Source: Halonatronomonas betaini
GTDB lineage: Bacteria > Bacillota > Halanaerobiia > Halanaerobiales > Halarsenatibacteraceae
Assembly: GCF_015666175.1 (NCBI RefSeq)
Contig: NZ_JADPIE010000010.1
Span: forward strand, 24,737 to 88,736
Length of the DNA: 64,000 bases
Reading direction: 5' to 3'
Positions 8,217 to 16,742 of the stretch are shown here, piece after piece. A program made the position numbers and the translations under genes. The stretch's first letter is position 1, and every line of letters begins with the position of its first letter. Under the pieces are notes generated by a model. It ran no database searches and was not told the origin of the DNA. It saw only the letters and a program-made list of their open reading frames with translations.

Positions 8217-8494
8217 TTTTCCTCCTCTAAACTATAAATAAAAGCCAATATCTCTGCCACGACCTGATATAAGTCGACAGGGATTTCCTGGCCAATCTCC
8301 AGGGCCAGTAGAGTTTTAACAAGATCTTTATCTGTCTGAATCGGGATATTATTCTCCTCAGCTTTCTTTAAAATCTTTTCGGCTATATCGCCTTTACCTT
8401 TGGCCAGTATTTTAGGGGCAGAATCTTTTTCAAGATCATAACCAAGGGCAGCAGCCTGCTGCTCTCTATTATTCTTTTTAGTCATTATTATCAT
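8213..8494 (-). CDS. Orphan FlhB C-terminal-domain-like protein (EscU/YscU family)
   Basis: A 93-residue soluble protein that matches the part of FlhB just after the NPTH self-cleavage site: AAALGYDLEKDSAPKILAKG, then NNIPIQTDKDLVKTLL and EIGQEIPVDLYQVVAEILAF. The membrane domain and the NPTH motif are absent. Such short FlhB2 homologues occur in Firmicutes beside a FliK-like gene. In flagellar export, FlhB and FliK together switch substrate class. The FliK-like gene lies five bases upstream on the same strand, so the pair is an operon. No other flagellar gene is in the window. Confidence 0.82.
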   Translation of the reverse strand: MIIMTKKNNREQQAAALGYDLEKDSAPKILAKGKGDIAEKILKKAEENNIPIQTDKDLVKTLLALEIGQEIPVDLYQVVAEILAFIYSLEEEN

Positions 8495-8499
8495 CCTTT

Positions 8500-10296
8500 T
8501 TAAGCTTTAATGTCAATATGCCGATATTTATCGATGACTTCTTTAATACTTAGATCATCTTTTATATCAATAGTTTCTGTAATTATTTCTTCCCTTAATT
8601 CTAAATTATTGATTTCATCAATAGTTTTAGTCTCAATAGTGACTAGATTATAATTTGATCTAGCAATATTATCTTTTAAAGTTTCTAAATTGTTATCAAT
8701 AGATTCCTTTAAATTAGCGCTGGTAGTGATAAAATTAGCTTTGATTTTTTTATTTAAAATGTTGATATCTGCTTTAACCGTAGATTTTTCTGAAAGGTCA
8801 ATAATAAAGCTTAATTGATAACTCTTATTTTCTTTATTTTTATCAGCTTTAGCATCTCTTGTAACTCTCAAATACAATTTATCTGGAGTATTTTTTTCAT
8901 CATTTATAAATAGAGGTAATTCAATATATAATAGAAGTTGTTGATTCTCACTTAAATTAGAAACCTGATTGAGCATAGTTAAACTAGCAGCAGAAGATAG
9001 ATTGTCTGATTCAGCAAATAAACTTGTGAAATCACTTTCAGTAAGAAATTCTATAAATTCAGAAAAATTATTAATATTAAAATTATCCGGGAATTGATTT
9101 TCATAACTTAAAGCCTCTAGAAAGAACTTTCTTACAGGGAGATTATTTCTATCTAAAAATGCTGCAGCTTTTATTAATAATCTCTGAAGATTAGAATCAG
9201 AGTTTTCCGAGATGAATTCAATTAAAGGCACTACTAACTCTGGGTCTAAAGGTAACTCAGAAGCCAGCCAGCTCTGAAAAAATAATGTTTGATTTTCAGT
9301 AGATAATTCTCCAAAACTATTAATTAGATTATCAAGGGCCGATGATAATTCTGGACTTTCTTGATCTGCTTTAATAGATAGATTATCATTAATAAAGCTA
9401 TGGTTATCTTGAATAATTTTTTCCAATTCAAATTTTATAACTTGATTTATTCTTGCAGCCATTATATCCTCCTTGATTAACTTTGAAACCTGATTTAACA
9501 AAGCTATTCCAATAGCAGAAGAAAGTGAGTTTGATTTGGAAAATGTATATGAAAATCCACCTTTATTAAGGGTTTTTATAAGTTCAGATAGATTATTAAT
9601 ATTAAAATTATCAGTTGATTGATTTCCTATAGAGATTTCTCTGAAGTCATCAGCAAAACTATCAATTGCTAAATAGTTTTTATTTGAGGAGTTTTCAGCA
9701 AATATTTTATTATCATTTAGTAAATTTTGTTCTATTTCAAGCTCAATAATTTGATTAATCATCGAATCTAGAGCATTATCTTTACTTAAATTAGATATCT
9801 GATTTAACAAAGCTATTCCAATAGCAGAAGAAATTTTGTTTGAATGAGTAATTATATCTGAAAAACCGCCTTTATTTAAAAATTCAATAAGGTCAGATAG
9901 GCTATTAATATTAAAATTTTCAATCAATTGATCTTCATAACTCAAAATCTTTAAGAAGAAATTTTTTACAGAAAGATTATTACTACTTAAAAAATTAGCA
10001 GAAGTTATTATCAATCTCTTGATATTAGAATCAGGATTTTCTGATATAAATTTTATCAGTTGTAATGTTAATTCTTGATCTAAAGGTAATTCAGATGCAA
10101 TCCAGTTTTGAAAAAATGCTTGTTGATCTTTAGTAAATAATTCCCCAAAATCATTAATAAGATTATCAATATCTGATAAAGTTTCTGCAACAGGTTGATT
10201 TGCTTTAAAAGAAAACTCTTTATTCTTTAAGCTCTGGCTTTCTCGCATAATCTTTTCTAATTCAACTTTTATAACTTTATCGATCCTTGAAACCAT
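8500..10296 (-). CDS. FliK-like hook-length-control-type protein with an internal duplication
   Basis: A 598-residue asparagine-, isoleucine- and glutamate-rich protein. The last 150 residues (from LLLYIELPLFIND) have the beta-rich pattern of FliK C-terminal domains. The first 460 residues contain a repeat: residues 1-170 (start MVSRIDKVIKVELEKI, then ELPLDQELTLQLIKFISEN) are copied at about 280-455 (MAARINQVIKFELEKI, then ELPLDPELVVPLIEFISEN). A third partial copy (FNINNLSELIKTLNKGGF) lies between. The second copy is itself preceded by a ribosome site and ATG (see 9460-9473). The gene is coupled to the FlhB-like gene. Its function is inferred from that neighbour and the C-terminal pattern; base composition is more AT-rich than its surroundings. 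Confidence 0.65.
   Translation of the reverse strand: MVSRIDKVIKVELEKIMRESQSLKNKEFSFKANQPVAETLSDIDNLINDFGELFTKDQQAFFQNWIASELPLDQELTLQLIKFISENPDSNIKRLIITSANFLSSNNLSVKNFFLKILSYEDQLIENFNINSLSDLIEFLNKGGFSDIITHSNKISSAIGIALLNQISNLSKDNALDSMINQIIELEIEQNLLNDNKIFAENSSNKNYLAIDSFADDFREISIGNQSTDNFNINNLSELIKTLNKGGFSYTFSKSNSLSSAIGIALLNQVSKLIKEDIMAARINQVIKFELEKIIQDNHSFINDNLSIKADQESPELSSALDNLINSFGELSTENQTLFFQSWLASELPLDPELVVPLIEFISENSDSNLQRLLIKAAAFLDRNNLPVRKFFLEALSYENQFPDNFNINNFSEFIEFLTESDFTSLFAESDNLSSAASLTMLNQVSNLSENQQLLLYIELPLFINDEKNTPDKLYLRVTRDAKADKNKENKSYQLSFIIDLSEKSTVKADINILNKKIKANFITTSANLKESIDNNLETLKDNIARSNYNLVTIETKTIDEINNLELREEIITETIDIKDDLSIKEVIDKYRHIDIKA
9460..9473 (-). promoter_or_regulatory. Internal ribosome site and ATG inside the FliK-like gene
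   Basis: On the minus strand AAGGAGGATATA is followed directly by ATG (start base 9462), in frame with the FliK-like gene. The true gene start has almost the same layout, AGGAGGATATT then ATG. Translation from here would give a 320-residue product lacking the first repeat. It looks like the original start of the gene, copied when the 5' part was duplicated; whether it is still used is unknown. Confidence 0.5.
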
Positions 10297-10322
10297 AATA
10301 TCCTCCTGCTCTAATTGAAGAA

Positions 10323-10928
10323 TTAATCATCAACAAATTCAGATATCAGATCTTTGCCAATTTGATTTAATTTATTTAAGGATTCTTCATCTTCAGAAAT
10401 TAGATTGTCATCAGTATTGGGATATAAAAATTGAGTGAATTTTTTTGCGTTTATCGCTCTAAAAAATAAAGAAGTTACTTTCTCTAAGGCAATGAATTGG
10501 TCTTCGTAACCAGGAGCTCCAGCTGCTCCGATCAAAACAGATCTTCTTTTTTTATCCCTATCTATAATAGGTTCTTCCAGCACATATTTACTGGCCCAGA
10601 TCGGCTGGCAGCGATCAATCATTTTCTTAATATGAGAGGGCATACCATTAAAATAAATAGGTGAAGCAAGTAAAACTATATCAGCTCTATCAAAATCCTT
10701 TAACAACTCAGTCATATCATCATTGAATACACATTTAGCAGTCTTATCACAGTTGAAACAGGCAGTACAGGTTTTAATATCCATCATAAAAGGTTTTATT
10801 ATTTTTTCAGATATTTCTATATTCTCAGTTACTGCTTTTTCTTTACAGCCATCTATAATTTTATCCAGCATAAAGCTACTATTACTATTAGAACGGGGAC
10901 TTCCCTTAATTGCAAGTATATTTAACAT
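10323..10928 (-). CDS. Flavodoxin-fold NAD(P)H-dependent FMN reductase / iron-sulfur flavoprotein-like
   Basis: A 201-residue flavoprotein. ILAIKGSPRSNSNS is the FMN phosphate loop; CTACFNCDKTAKC (residues 54-66) resembles the compact cysteine motif of iron-sulfur flavoproteins; ASPIYFNGMPSHIKKMIDR is the second FMN-contact region. Such proteins move electrons to FMN or reduce small substrates in anaerobes; the partner is unknown. It follows kamA on the same strand but has its own good promoter in the 85-base gap, so it is probably a separate unit. Simple quinone or azo reductases are alternatives. Confidence 0.78.
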   Translation of the reverse strand: MLNILAIKGSPRSNSNSSFMLDKIIDGCKEKAVTENIEISEKIIKPFMMDIKTCTACFNCDKTAKCVFNDDMTELLKDFDRADIVLLASPIYFNGMPSHIKKMIDRCQPIWASKYVLEEPIIDRDKKRRSVLIGAAGAPGYEDQFIALEKVTSLFFRAINAKKFTQFLYPNTDDNLISEDEESLNKLNQIGKDLISEFVDD

Positions 10929-10956
10929 CTGCTATTACCTCCTATCGATTAATCTA

Positions 10957-10985
10957 ATTGTATAGGCATAGCCTTATTATGTCAA
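10957..10985 (-). promoter_or_regulatory. Sigma-70-type promoter of the flavodoxin gene
   Basis: Minus strand: TTGACA (10985-10980), 17 bases, TACAAT (10962-10957), 28 bases before the ATG of the flavodoxin gene, with AGGAGGT in between. Near-consensus boxes and ideal spacing. Confidence 0.75.
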
Positions 10986-11013
10986 TAAACAGAGAAGTCC
11001 CCTATAAATTATT

Positions 11014-12228
11014 TTATTTTACATTATCCTTTTTAGTATCTAAACTATATTTATCATTTTCAGCCAGCAAACTGACTCCCCCAGTATGTTCCGGAATATG
11101 ATCTTCTTTAGCTTCATAACCAGGTTCTGTATAGGCAAATACCTTGCCCTCAAAATTACGGAGTACGACTTTTCCAGGTGATCTGGATATTAAATATTGT
11201 GGATTGACAGGAATCTTGCCTCCTCCACCAGGTGCGTCGATTACATATGTTGGTACAGCCATACCAGTTGTATGCTGTCTTAAAGATTCAATAATACTAA
11301 TACCTCTATCGACTCTGGTTCTAAAATGTTCAATTCCCTGTGATAGGTCACACTGATAGATATAATACGGCTTAATTCTCATTTTTAATAAACCGTGAAC
11401 TAATTCCCGCATAATTTTTGGATTATCATTAATACCCTTTAAAAGAACAGACTGGTTACCAACAGGAATACCTGCATCTGCCAGTAATTGGGCTGCTCTT
11501 TCTGTTTCAGGTGTGATTTCATCAGGATGATTAAAATGAGTGTTCAAATAAATTGGATGATATTTTTTAAGCATATTCACAAGTTCTGGAGTTATTCTCT
11601 GTGGCATGACAACAGGGGTCCTTGATCCAATTCTAATAATTTCTACATGGTCAATCTCCCTTAATTTTTTAATTATCTTTTCCAGTTTTTTATTGGAGAT
11701 TAAAAGAGCATCTCCACCTGAAATCAGAACATCTCGAACCCTTGGTGTTTCTCTAATATAATCTATAGCCTTTTCAATCTTTCCTAATGGTAGAGATTCA
11801 TCAGTAGAGCCGGCAAATCTCCTCCTGGTACAATGCCTGCAGTACATCGAACACTGGTCAGTTACAAGTAAAAGAACACGATCAGGATAGCGATGAGTCA
11901 AACCTGGTACCGGAGAATCAACATCTTCATGGAGAGGATCTTCCATATCGGCTTTTCCAAGATTTAATTCCTCGGATACTGGTACAGCCTGCTTTTTGAT
12001 CGGACAATCAGGATCATCATTATTAATTAAACTTGCATAGTAAGGAGTTATAGCCATTCTTAATTTTCCTAGAGCCTGATCTATCTCTTCCTTTTCCTGA
12101 TCTGTTAGATCAATAACTTTACTTAAATGTTCAACATCAGAAATTCGATTTTTTAGTTGCCAGCGCCAGTCTTTCCAGTCAGATTCTTTAACATCTTTCC
12201 AGAGATCAATCTTCTTATATTCCTGCAT
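11014..12228 (-). CDS. kamA: Lysine 2,3-aminomutase (radical SAM, PLP)
   Basis: 404 residues. Converts L-lysine to L-beta-lysine, the first step of anaerobic lysine fermentation. Visible: the radical SAM motif CSMYCRHC (C126, C130, C133), the PLP site DAPGGGGK with K338, and long stretches typical of clostridial KamA (YLNTHFNHPDEITPE, PYYIYQCDLSQGIEHFR). The zinc-binding cysteines I know from the clostridial enzyme (one in the KGINDNP region, three near the C-terminus) are absent: the tail from residue 341 has no cysteine. It lies apart from kamDE on the opposite strand, but has its own sigma-54 promoter, which matches that of the main lysine operon. The related glutamate or arginine aminomutases are less likely given the neighbours. 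Confidence 0.92.
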   Translation of the reverse strand: MQEYKKIDLWKDVKESDWKDWRWQLKNRISDVEHLSKVIDLTDQEKEEIDQALGKLRMAITPYYASLINNDDPDCPIKKQAVPVSEELNLGKADMEDPLHEDVDSPVPGLTHRYPDRVLLLVTDQCSMYCRHCTRRRFAGSTDESLPLGKIEKAIDYIRETPRVRDVLISGGDALLISNKKLEKIIKKLREIDHVEIIRIGSRTPVVMPQRITPELVNMLKKYHPIYLNTHFNHPDEITPETERAAQLLADAGIPVGNQSVLLKGINDNPKIMRELVHGLLKMRIKPYYIYQCDLSQGIEHFRTRVDRGISIIESLRQHTTGMAVPTYVIDAPGGGGKIPVNPQYLISRSPGKVVLRNFEGKVFAYTEPGYEAKEDHIPEHTGGVSLLAENDKYSLDTKKDNVK

Positions 12229-12284
12229 AAAATTTCCCCCTAATTAGGTTTGGTTTTAAATTTTTATGATCATAGTAATATTAA

Positions 12285-12302
12285 ATGCAATTTTTATGCC
12301 AG
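12285..12302 (-). promoter_or_regulatory. Sigma-54 promoter of kamA
   Basis: Minus strand CTGGCATAAAAATTGCAT: the -24 GG and -12 GC are 10 bases apart, and the sequence fits the TGGCAC-N5-TTGCA consensus at nearly every position. It lies about 57 bases before the kamA start. It pairs with the sigma-54 activator at 15250 and the second sigma-54 promoter at 16743. Confidence 0.8.
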
Positions 12303-12355
12303 TTAAATTTTCTTTCTGCTAGCAACTGGACTGGCAATTTCATATAATTTATTGT

Positions 12356-12361
12356 TATAAT
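12356..12361 (+). promoter_or_regulatory. Possible -10 box of the ornithine racemase gene
   Basis: A TATAAT hexamer 36 bases before the ATG at 12398. No good -35 box stands at 16-18 bases upstream (TGGCAA at best). A palindrome TGCTAGCA lies at 12317-12324 between this and the divergent kamA promoter and could serve as an operator. Weak call. Confidence 0.35.
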
Positions 12362-12397
12362 AGATAGGAAAGCAATAATAAACTGGAGGTATAAATA

Positions 12398-13483
12398 ATG
12401 ACTAAATATCCCTGTACAAATATTCATTTAGATAAGATTAGAGAAAACGCCAGCCAGATGAGAGAAAAATGTGCTGCCAGTGGTGTTAAACTTGCTGGAG
12501 TTGCAAAAGGTGCTGCCGGAGACCTCAAGGTTGCCCGAGCTTTTCTGGAAGGTGGGATAGAGCAGCTTGCAGATTCAAGAATCCAAAACTTAAAAAAGTT
12601 TAAAGAAGCAGGTTTAGAAGCTGAAATGCTGCTGTTAAGATTACCTCATCCCGGGGAGGCAGAGGATGTAATTAAATATGCTGACATTAGTCTTAATACC
12701 GAATTAAAGACTCTTAAAGCCCTTTCTAAAGCAGCCATAACTAAAAATAAAAAGCATAAAGTTATAATTATGGTAGATGTCGGTGATCTAAGAGAAGGTG
12801 TAATGCAGGATGACCTTCCTGATTTTCTAGTGGAAGCTCTAGAACTGGATGGAATAGAAGTATTAGGAATAGGAACAAATGTAGGTTGCTATGGTGGAGT
12901 GCTGCCAACTTCAACTAATACAAAGGTTCTTGTAGATTTAAGAGATAGACTGGAAACTACTCTAAATTGTAAACTTCCAGTTATCTCAGGAGGTAATACC
13001 GCCACATCAATCCTGTTAGAAAGAGATGAACTTCCCAGAGGAATCAACCATTTTAGAATTGGTGAAGGAATCATTCAGGGAACCGATGTAACCCATCAAA
13101 GAGATTTAATGGGTTTTAACAGGCAGAATATCACCCTGACAGCCCCGATAATTGAGTTGAAAAATAAGCCATCAGTTCCAACAGGAGAGATAGGCCATGA
13201 TGCCTTTGGCCAGAAGCCAGAATTTGAAGATAAAGGCACCAGGCTTAGAGCAATCCTGGAAGTTGGCCGTCAGGATGTCAGACCTGATGGAGTTAAGCCA
13301 ACTATTGAAGGTATTGAAGTAATTGGGGCCAGCAGCGATCACCTTCTCCTTGATGTAACAGACTCAGAAAAAGAACTGGAAGTTGGAGATTTAATCACCT
13401 TTGAACTGGGCTATGGTGCAATGCTTTCAGCTATGACCACTAATTATCTTTATAGAAATTATATTGATTCAGAGTCTGAATAA
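12398..13483 (+). CDS. orr: Ornithine racemase (PLP fold-type III, alanine-racemase-like)
   Basis: 361 residues. The protein has the N-terminal barrel of fold-type III racemases, with KLAGVAKG (the lysine that binds PLP), GGIEQLADSRIQNL, the MVDVGDLREG motif of the Orr group, and FRIGEGIIQGTD. Orr makes D-ornithine for the D-ornithine 4,5-aminomutase pathway; here the nearby pathway is for lysine, so the substrate may be lysine or ornithine. AACTGGAGGT precedes the ATG. It is divergent from kamA and converges on the amidohydrolase gene with a 25-base overlap. Confidence 0.82.
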   Translation: MTKYPCTNIHLDKIRENASQMREKCAASGVKLAGVAKGAAGDLKVARAFLEGGIEQLADSRIQNLKKFKEAGLEAEMLLLRLPHPGEAEDVIKYADISLNTELKTLKALSKAAITKNKKHKVIIMVDVGDLREGVMQDDLPDFLVEALELDGIEVLGIGTNVGCYGGVLPTSTNTKVLVDLRDRLETTLNCKLPVISGGNTATSILLERDELPRGINHFRIGEGIIQGTDVTHQRDLMGFNRQNITLTAPIIELKNKPSVPTGEIGHDAFGQKPEFEDKGTRLRAILEVGRQDVRPDGVKPTIEGIEVIGASSDHLLLDVTDSEKELEVGDLITFELGYGAMLSAMTTNYLYRNYIDSESE

Positions 13484-15078
13484 ACTTTTTCACCATGCTG
13501 ATAAGTAGCTGTAACCTTTATATCTGAGATATTTTCTGCTGGAACCTTATTAGGATTATCTGAAAGCACCACAAAATCAGCCAGCTGACCTGGTTTTAAG
13601 TCGCCTTTATAATTGTTTTCTCCGCTTATCATCGCTCCTGCGCTGGTGAATAAATCCCAGGCCATATCCAGTTCTAATTTCTCATCAGGTCTCCAGCCAG
13701 CAGCAGGTTTATTATCTTTATCCTGTCTGGTTATTGCAGTCTGGATTCCCCAGAGAGGGTTGATAGGTTCAATTGGTGCATCAGAACTTCCAGCCAGACA
13801 GGCCCCTTTATCAATTAAACTCTTCCAGGCATATGAATTACTGGCCAGGTCTTTGCCTACATATTTTTCAACAAATTTCCAGTCTGTAGCAACAAAGGCA
13901 GGCTGGATAGCCAGGTTCATATTTAAATCTCCAAGTCTGGATAGTTGCTCTTTCCTTGAAATCTGGCAATGGATTAGTAAAGATTCATTAATTTCAAAAC
14001 CATTTTCACTGGCCTTTTCCATGGCATTTAAAGCTGTATCTAACGCCTTATCGCCAATAACATGAATTGCAGCTGTGAAACCATATTCAGCAGCTGTATT
14101 CAATAAATTGATCAGCTTATTTTCAGTTAATAATAAATCTCCATAATTAGAATTGCTACTAGAATAAGGCTTGCTTAATGCAGCAGTCCTGGCTCCGAGG
14201 GAGCCATCTAACATAATCTTTAAAGGCCCGTGCAATTTCCAGTAATCACCCTGACCGGTCTGGCAGTTATTTTTATTTAGCCATTCTATTTCCTTTAAAG
14301 AATTGACCCTTTGCTGTAGCCATAATCTCGGAAAACTATCCCTGTTTTCAATTAATTTATTGTAAGCTGAGAGCATAAGATCAGGCCTATTTATAGCATT
14401 AAGATCATCAGTTCCAACTGATGTAATTCCCTGAGCCAGGAGTTTCTTGCTTGCTGATACAAGAGTTTTAACAACTGATTCTGGCTCTGGCTTTGGTAGG
14501 TTATCCTCTAAAAGATCTATGGCACTATCATAAAGCCGGCCATCTGGTCGACCATCTTTATATCTTCCAATCCGGCCACTTTCTGGTGCTTCAGTATTCT
14601 TATTAATATTGGCCAATTCCAGAGCTTTAGAGTTTAAAGCTGCAGCATGATAGCAGGCTCTGGTTATAATTAATGGCCTGTCATCAACTAAATTATCAAG
14701 AACCTTGCGATCAGGCAGTCTCCCGCCAGGTAGGTTTTGATCATGCAATCTAACTGCTCTTAACAATTTATCACTATCTTTATTTTCTAGCCATTTAACA
14801 ATTTTTGTTTTTAACTCACTTAAAGAATTGACATCTGAAAGGTCCAGAGCTTGAATATCTTTCCCCAGTTGATATAAATGGAGATGGGAATCATTAAAGC
14901 CTGCAGTTACAGTCTTTCCTTTAAGATCTACTTTAGGTAGATCCCCCCATTCTCCTAAGAGTGAACTTTTATTTCCAGTCGCAACAACTCTGCCATTTTT
15001 CACTAAAAAAGCAGCATCTTCTTCCCAGTCATTATAAGCTTTTCTTAAATTACAATTATAAAATAATCTATTATTCAT
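13459..15078 (-). CDS. Amidohydrolase family protein (YtcJ/Amidohydro_3 type)
   Basis: 539 residues. Metal-dependent hydrolase of the composite-domain amidohydrolase superfamily: the strand-closing motif TAGFNDSHLHLY (metal-binding HxH), HGPLKIMLDGSLGARTAAL (carboxylated-lysine region), AAIHVIGDKALDTAL, LLIHCQISRKEQLSRLG, and SDAPIEPINPLWGIQTAI, all typical of YtcJ-like proteins. The usual reaction is cleavage of an amide or imine bond; the true substrate is not known. No signal peptide. It overlaps the 3' end of orr and is divergent from the sigma-54 regulator, sharing a 171-base intergenic region with repeated sites. Confidence 0.85.
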   Translation of the reverse strand: MNNRLFYNCNLRKAYNDWEEDAAFLVKNGRVVATGNKSSLLGEWGDLPKVDLKGKTVTAGFNDSHLHLYQLGKDIQALDLSDVNSLSELKTKIVKWLENKDSDKLLRAVRLHDQNLPGGRLPDRKVLDNLVDDRPLIITRACYHAAALNSKALELANINKNTEAPESGRIGRYKDGRPDGRLYDSAIDLLEDNLPKPEPESVVKTLVSASKKLLAQGITSVGTDDLNAINRPDLMLSAYNKLIENRDSFPRLWLQQRVNSLKEIEWLNKNNCQTGQGDYWKLHGPLKIMLDGSLGARTAALSKPYSSSNSNYGDLLLTENKLINLLNTAAEYGFTAAIHVIGDKALDTALNAMEKASENGFEINESLLIHCQISRKEQLSRLGDLNMNLAIQPAFVATDWKFVEKYVGKDLASNSYAWKSLIDKGACLAGSSDAPIEPINPLWGIQTAITRQDKDNKPAAGWRPDEKLELDMAWDLFTSAGAMISGENNYKGDLKPGQLADFVVLSDNPNKVPAENISDIKVTATYQHGEKVYSDSESI

Positions 15079-15132
15079 TATATTTCCTCCTCGAATATAA
15101 TAATATCATAAAAACTTAAGACTAATAAACAC

Positions 15133-15175
15133 GAAAAATATTTTGCTTTTAGAAAAATATTTTGCACTAAAAGCA
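15133..15175. repeat. Tandem 14-base sites and inverted repeat between the amidohydrolase and regulator genes
   Basis: The 14-mer GAAAAATATTTTGC occurs twice, at 15133-15146 and 15152-15165, exactly 19 bases apart. In addition TGCTTTTAG (15144-15152) and CTAAAAGCA (15167-15175) form a perfect 9-base inverted repeat. Each 14-mer is itself nearly palindromic. They lie just upstream of a sigma-70-type promoter for the regulator, so operator or activator sites are likely. Confidence 0.5.
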
Positions 15176-15193
15176 GGTATTTTTAAATTAAAA

Positions 15194-15222
15194 TTGAATA
15201 GTAATAATTAGAAAGGTAATAT
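15194..15222 (+). promoter_or_regulatory. Sigma-70-type promoter of the sigma-54 activator gene
   Basis: TTGAAT (15194-15199), 17-base spacer, TAATAT (15217-15222); 27 bases before the ATG. The repeats at 15133-15175 end 18 bases upstream of the -35 box. Confidence 0.6.
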
Positions 15223-15249
15223 TCACTTTATTATAGGGGGAAATATTAG

Positions 15250-16728
15250 ATGGTTAAGCTTGATGATATTATTATGACCGATGATGGCGAAAAATTATTG
15301 AATGGTGAAATCTGGCAACAGATTGTTAATTCTCTGGATGAAGGCATGCATATAGTTGATCAACGGGGTAGAACAATCTTATATAATCAAAGGGCATCAG
15401 AACTTGATGGACTAAAGCCAGAAGAAGTTTTGGATAAAAATATATTTGAGGCTTTTCCTTCATTGACATATGAAAGCAGCACCCTGATGCAGACTTTAAA
15501 TAATAGAAAGACATATAATAATGAACAGCAGACTTTTGTTAATAAAAAAGGCCAGCAGATAACAACGATCAATAAAACCTTTCCATTAGTTCTTGCAGAT
15601 GGTAGCAAGGCAGCTATGGAGATTTCCAGGGATATCACTCACCTTCAGGAAATGGTTGAAAATGTTTCAGATTTAAGAAATAAATTTTATAACCAGAAAA
15701 AGTTAAAATCCAATCAGGTTAAAGATAATAATACGACATATACCTTTAAAGATCTAATTGGGGAGGAAAAACACTTTAAGAATCTCATTAAATCAGGGAT
15801 TAGAGCAGCTCAGAATGATTCTTCAGTTTTAATAATTGGTGAGACAGGAACTGGCAAAGAATTATTTGCTCAGGGAATTCATAATGCCAGTCCTAGAGTC
15901 GATAAGCCCTTTATTGCTCAGAACTGTGCAGCTCTACCTAGAAATCTTCTAGAAAGTCTTTTATTTGGAACAGAAAAGGGTAGCTTTACTGGAGCTCATT
16001 CTAAACCCGGGCTTTTTGAGCAGGCAGAGGGGGGAACAATTCTCCTGGATGAAATTAATTCTTTAGACTATGATCTCCAGGCAAAATTATTAAGAGTTCT
16101 CCAGGAAGGGAAAGTTAGAAGAGTTGGTGGACAAAAAGAGATAGATGTTGATATTAGAGTTATTTCAACAATGAATCAGAGTCCAGACCAGGCCTTTGCA
16201 GAAGGGACTCTCCGCCAGGATTTATTTTATAGAATTAGTGTTGTCTCCTTTGAACTCCCGCCTTTAAGAAAGAGAAAGGATGATATTCCAGTATTAGCTG
16301 ACTACTTTATATCTAATTTCAACCAAAAGTTCGGGCAGAATCTTAATGGAATAAGTGAACAGCTTTTAAATAAGATGAAAAACTATCACTGGCCAGGCAA
16401 TGTCCGGGAATTAAAGCATATGATCGAATGTGGCTTTAATCTCTGCCAGGATGGTTCCTGCATTGATCTAGAAATTTTACCAGAATATCTCCAGAAGAAA
16501 TTAAATCAAAATAGTTTCTCTGAAAAGAAAAAAGAAAATAAATTAGAAGAGATTCCTTCAGTTAAAGACCTTTCATCATTATCAGATTACCTTGAACAGA
16601 TAGAGGTTGAGCTTATTCAGGAAGCTTTAGAACTTGCAGACAATAACATTACTAAAGCTGCCAGAGAATTAGATCTATCCAGACAATCTCTCCAGTATAA
16701 ATTGAAAAAATATAATATCGAAGTTTAG
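15250..16728 (+). CDS. Sigma-54-dependent PAS-AAA+-Fis transcriptional activator
   Basis: 492 residues. A PAS sensor occupies about residues 20-135 (GMHIVDQRGRTILYN). The AAA+ core runs about 165-400, with Walker A GETGTGKE (197-204), the sigma-54 contact loop GSFTGA (244-249, Ser in place of the commoner Ala), Walker B GGTILLDEIN and the arginine-finger region. A Fis-type HTH ends the protein (NNITKAARELDLSRQSLQYK). Such proteins melt sigma-54 promoters on sensing a ligand. Sigma-54 promoters lie directly downstream (16743) and before kamA (12285), so this is most likely the lysine catabolism activator. The PAS ligand is unknown; it could be lysine, a pathway product or redox state. Confidence 0.93.
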   Translation: MVKLDDIIMTDDGEKLLNGEIWQQIVNSLDEGMHIVDQRGRTILYNQRASELDGLKPEEVLDKNIFEAFPSLTYESSTLMQTLNNRKTYNNEQQTFVNKKGQQITTINKTFPLVLADGSKAAMEISRDITHLQEMVENVSDLRNKFYNQKKLKSNQVKDNNTTYTFKDLIGEEKHFKNLIKSGIRAAQNDSSVLIIGETGTGKELFAQGIHNASPRVDKPFIAQNCAALPRNLLESLLFGTEKGSFTGAHSKPGLFEQAEGGTILLDEINSLDYDLQAKLLRVLQEGKVRRVGGQKEIDVDIRVISTMNQSPDQAFAEGTLRQDLFYRISVVSFELPPLRKRKDDIPVLADYFISNFNQKFGQNLNGISEQLLNKMKNYHWPGNVRELKHMIECGFNLCQDGSCIDLEILPEYLQKKLNQNSFSEKKKENKLEEIPSVKDLSSLSDYLEQIEVELIQEALELADNNITKAARELDLSRQSLQYKLKKYNIEV

Positions 16729-16742
16729 AGATTTCAGTAAAG

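Noticed and set aside
8500..10296. Mobile element or phage tape measure
   Set aside because: No integrase, inverted ends or phage neighbours; the FliK-like C-terminus and the FlhB neighbour explain the repeats better.
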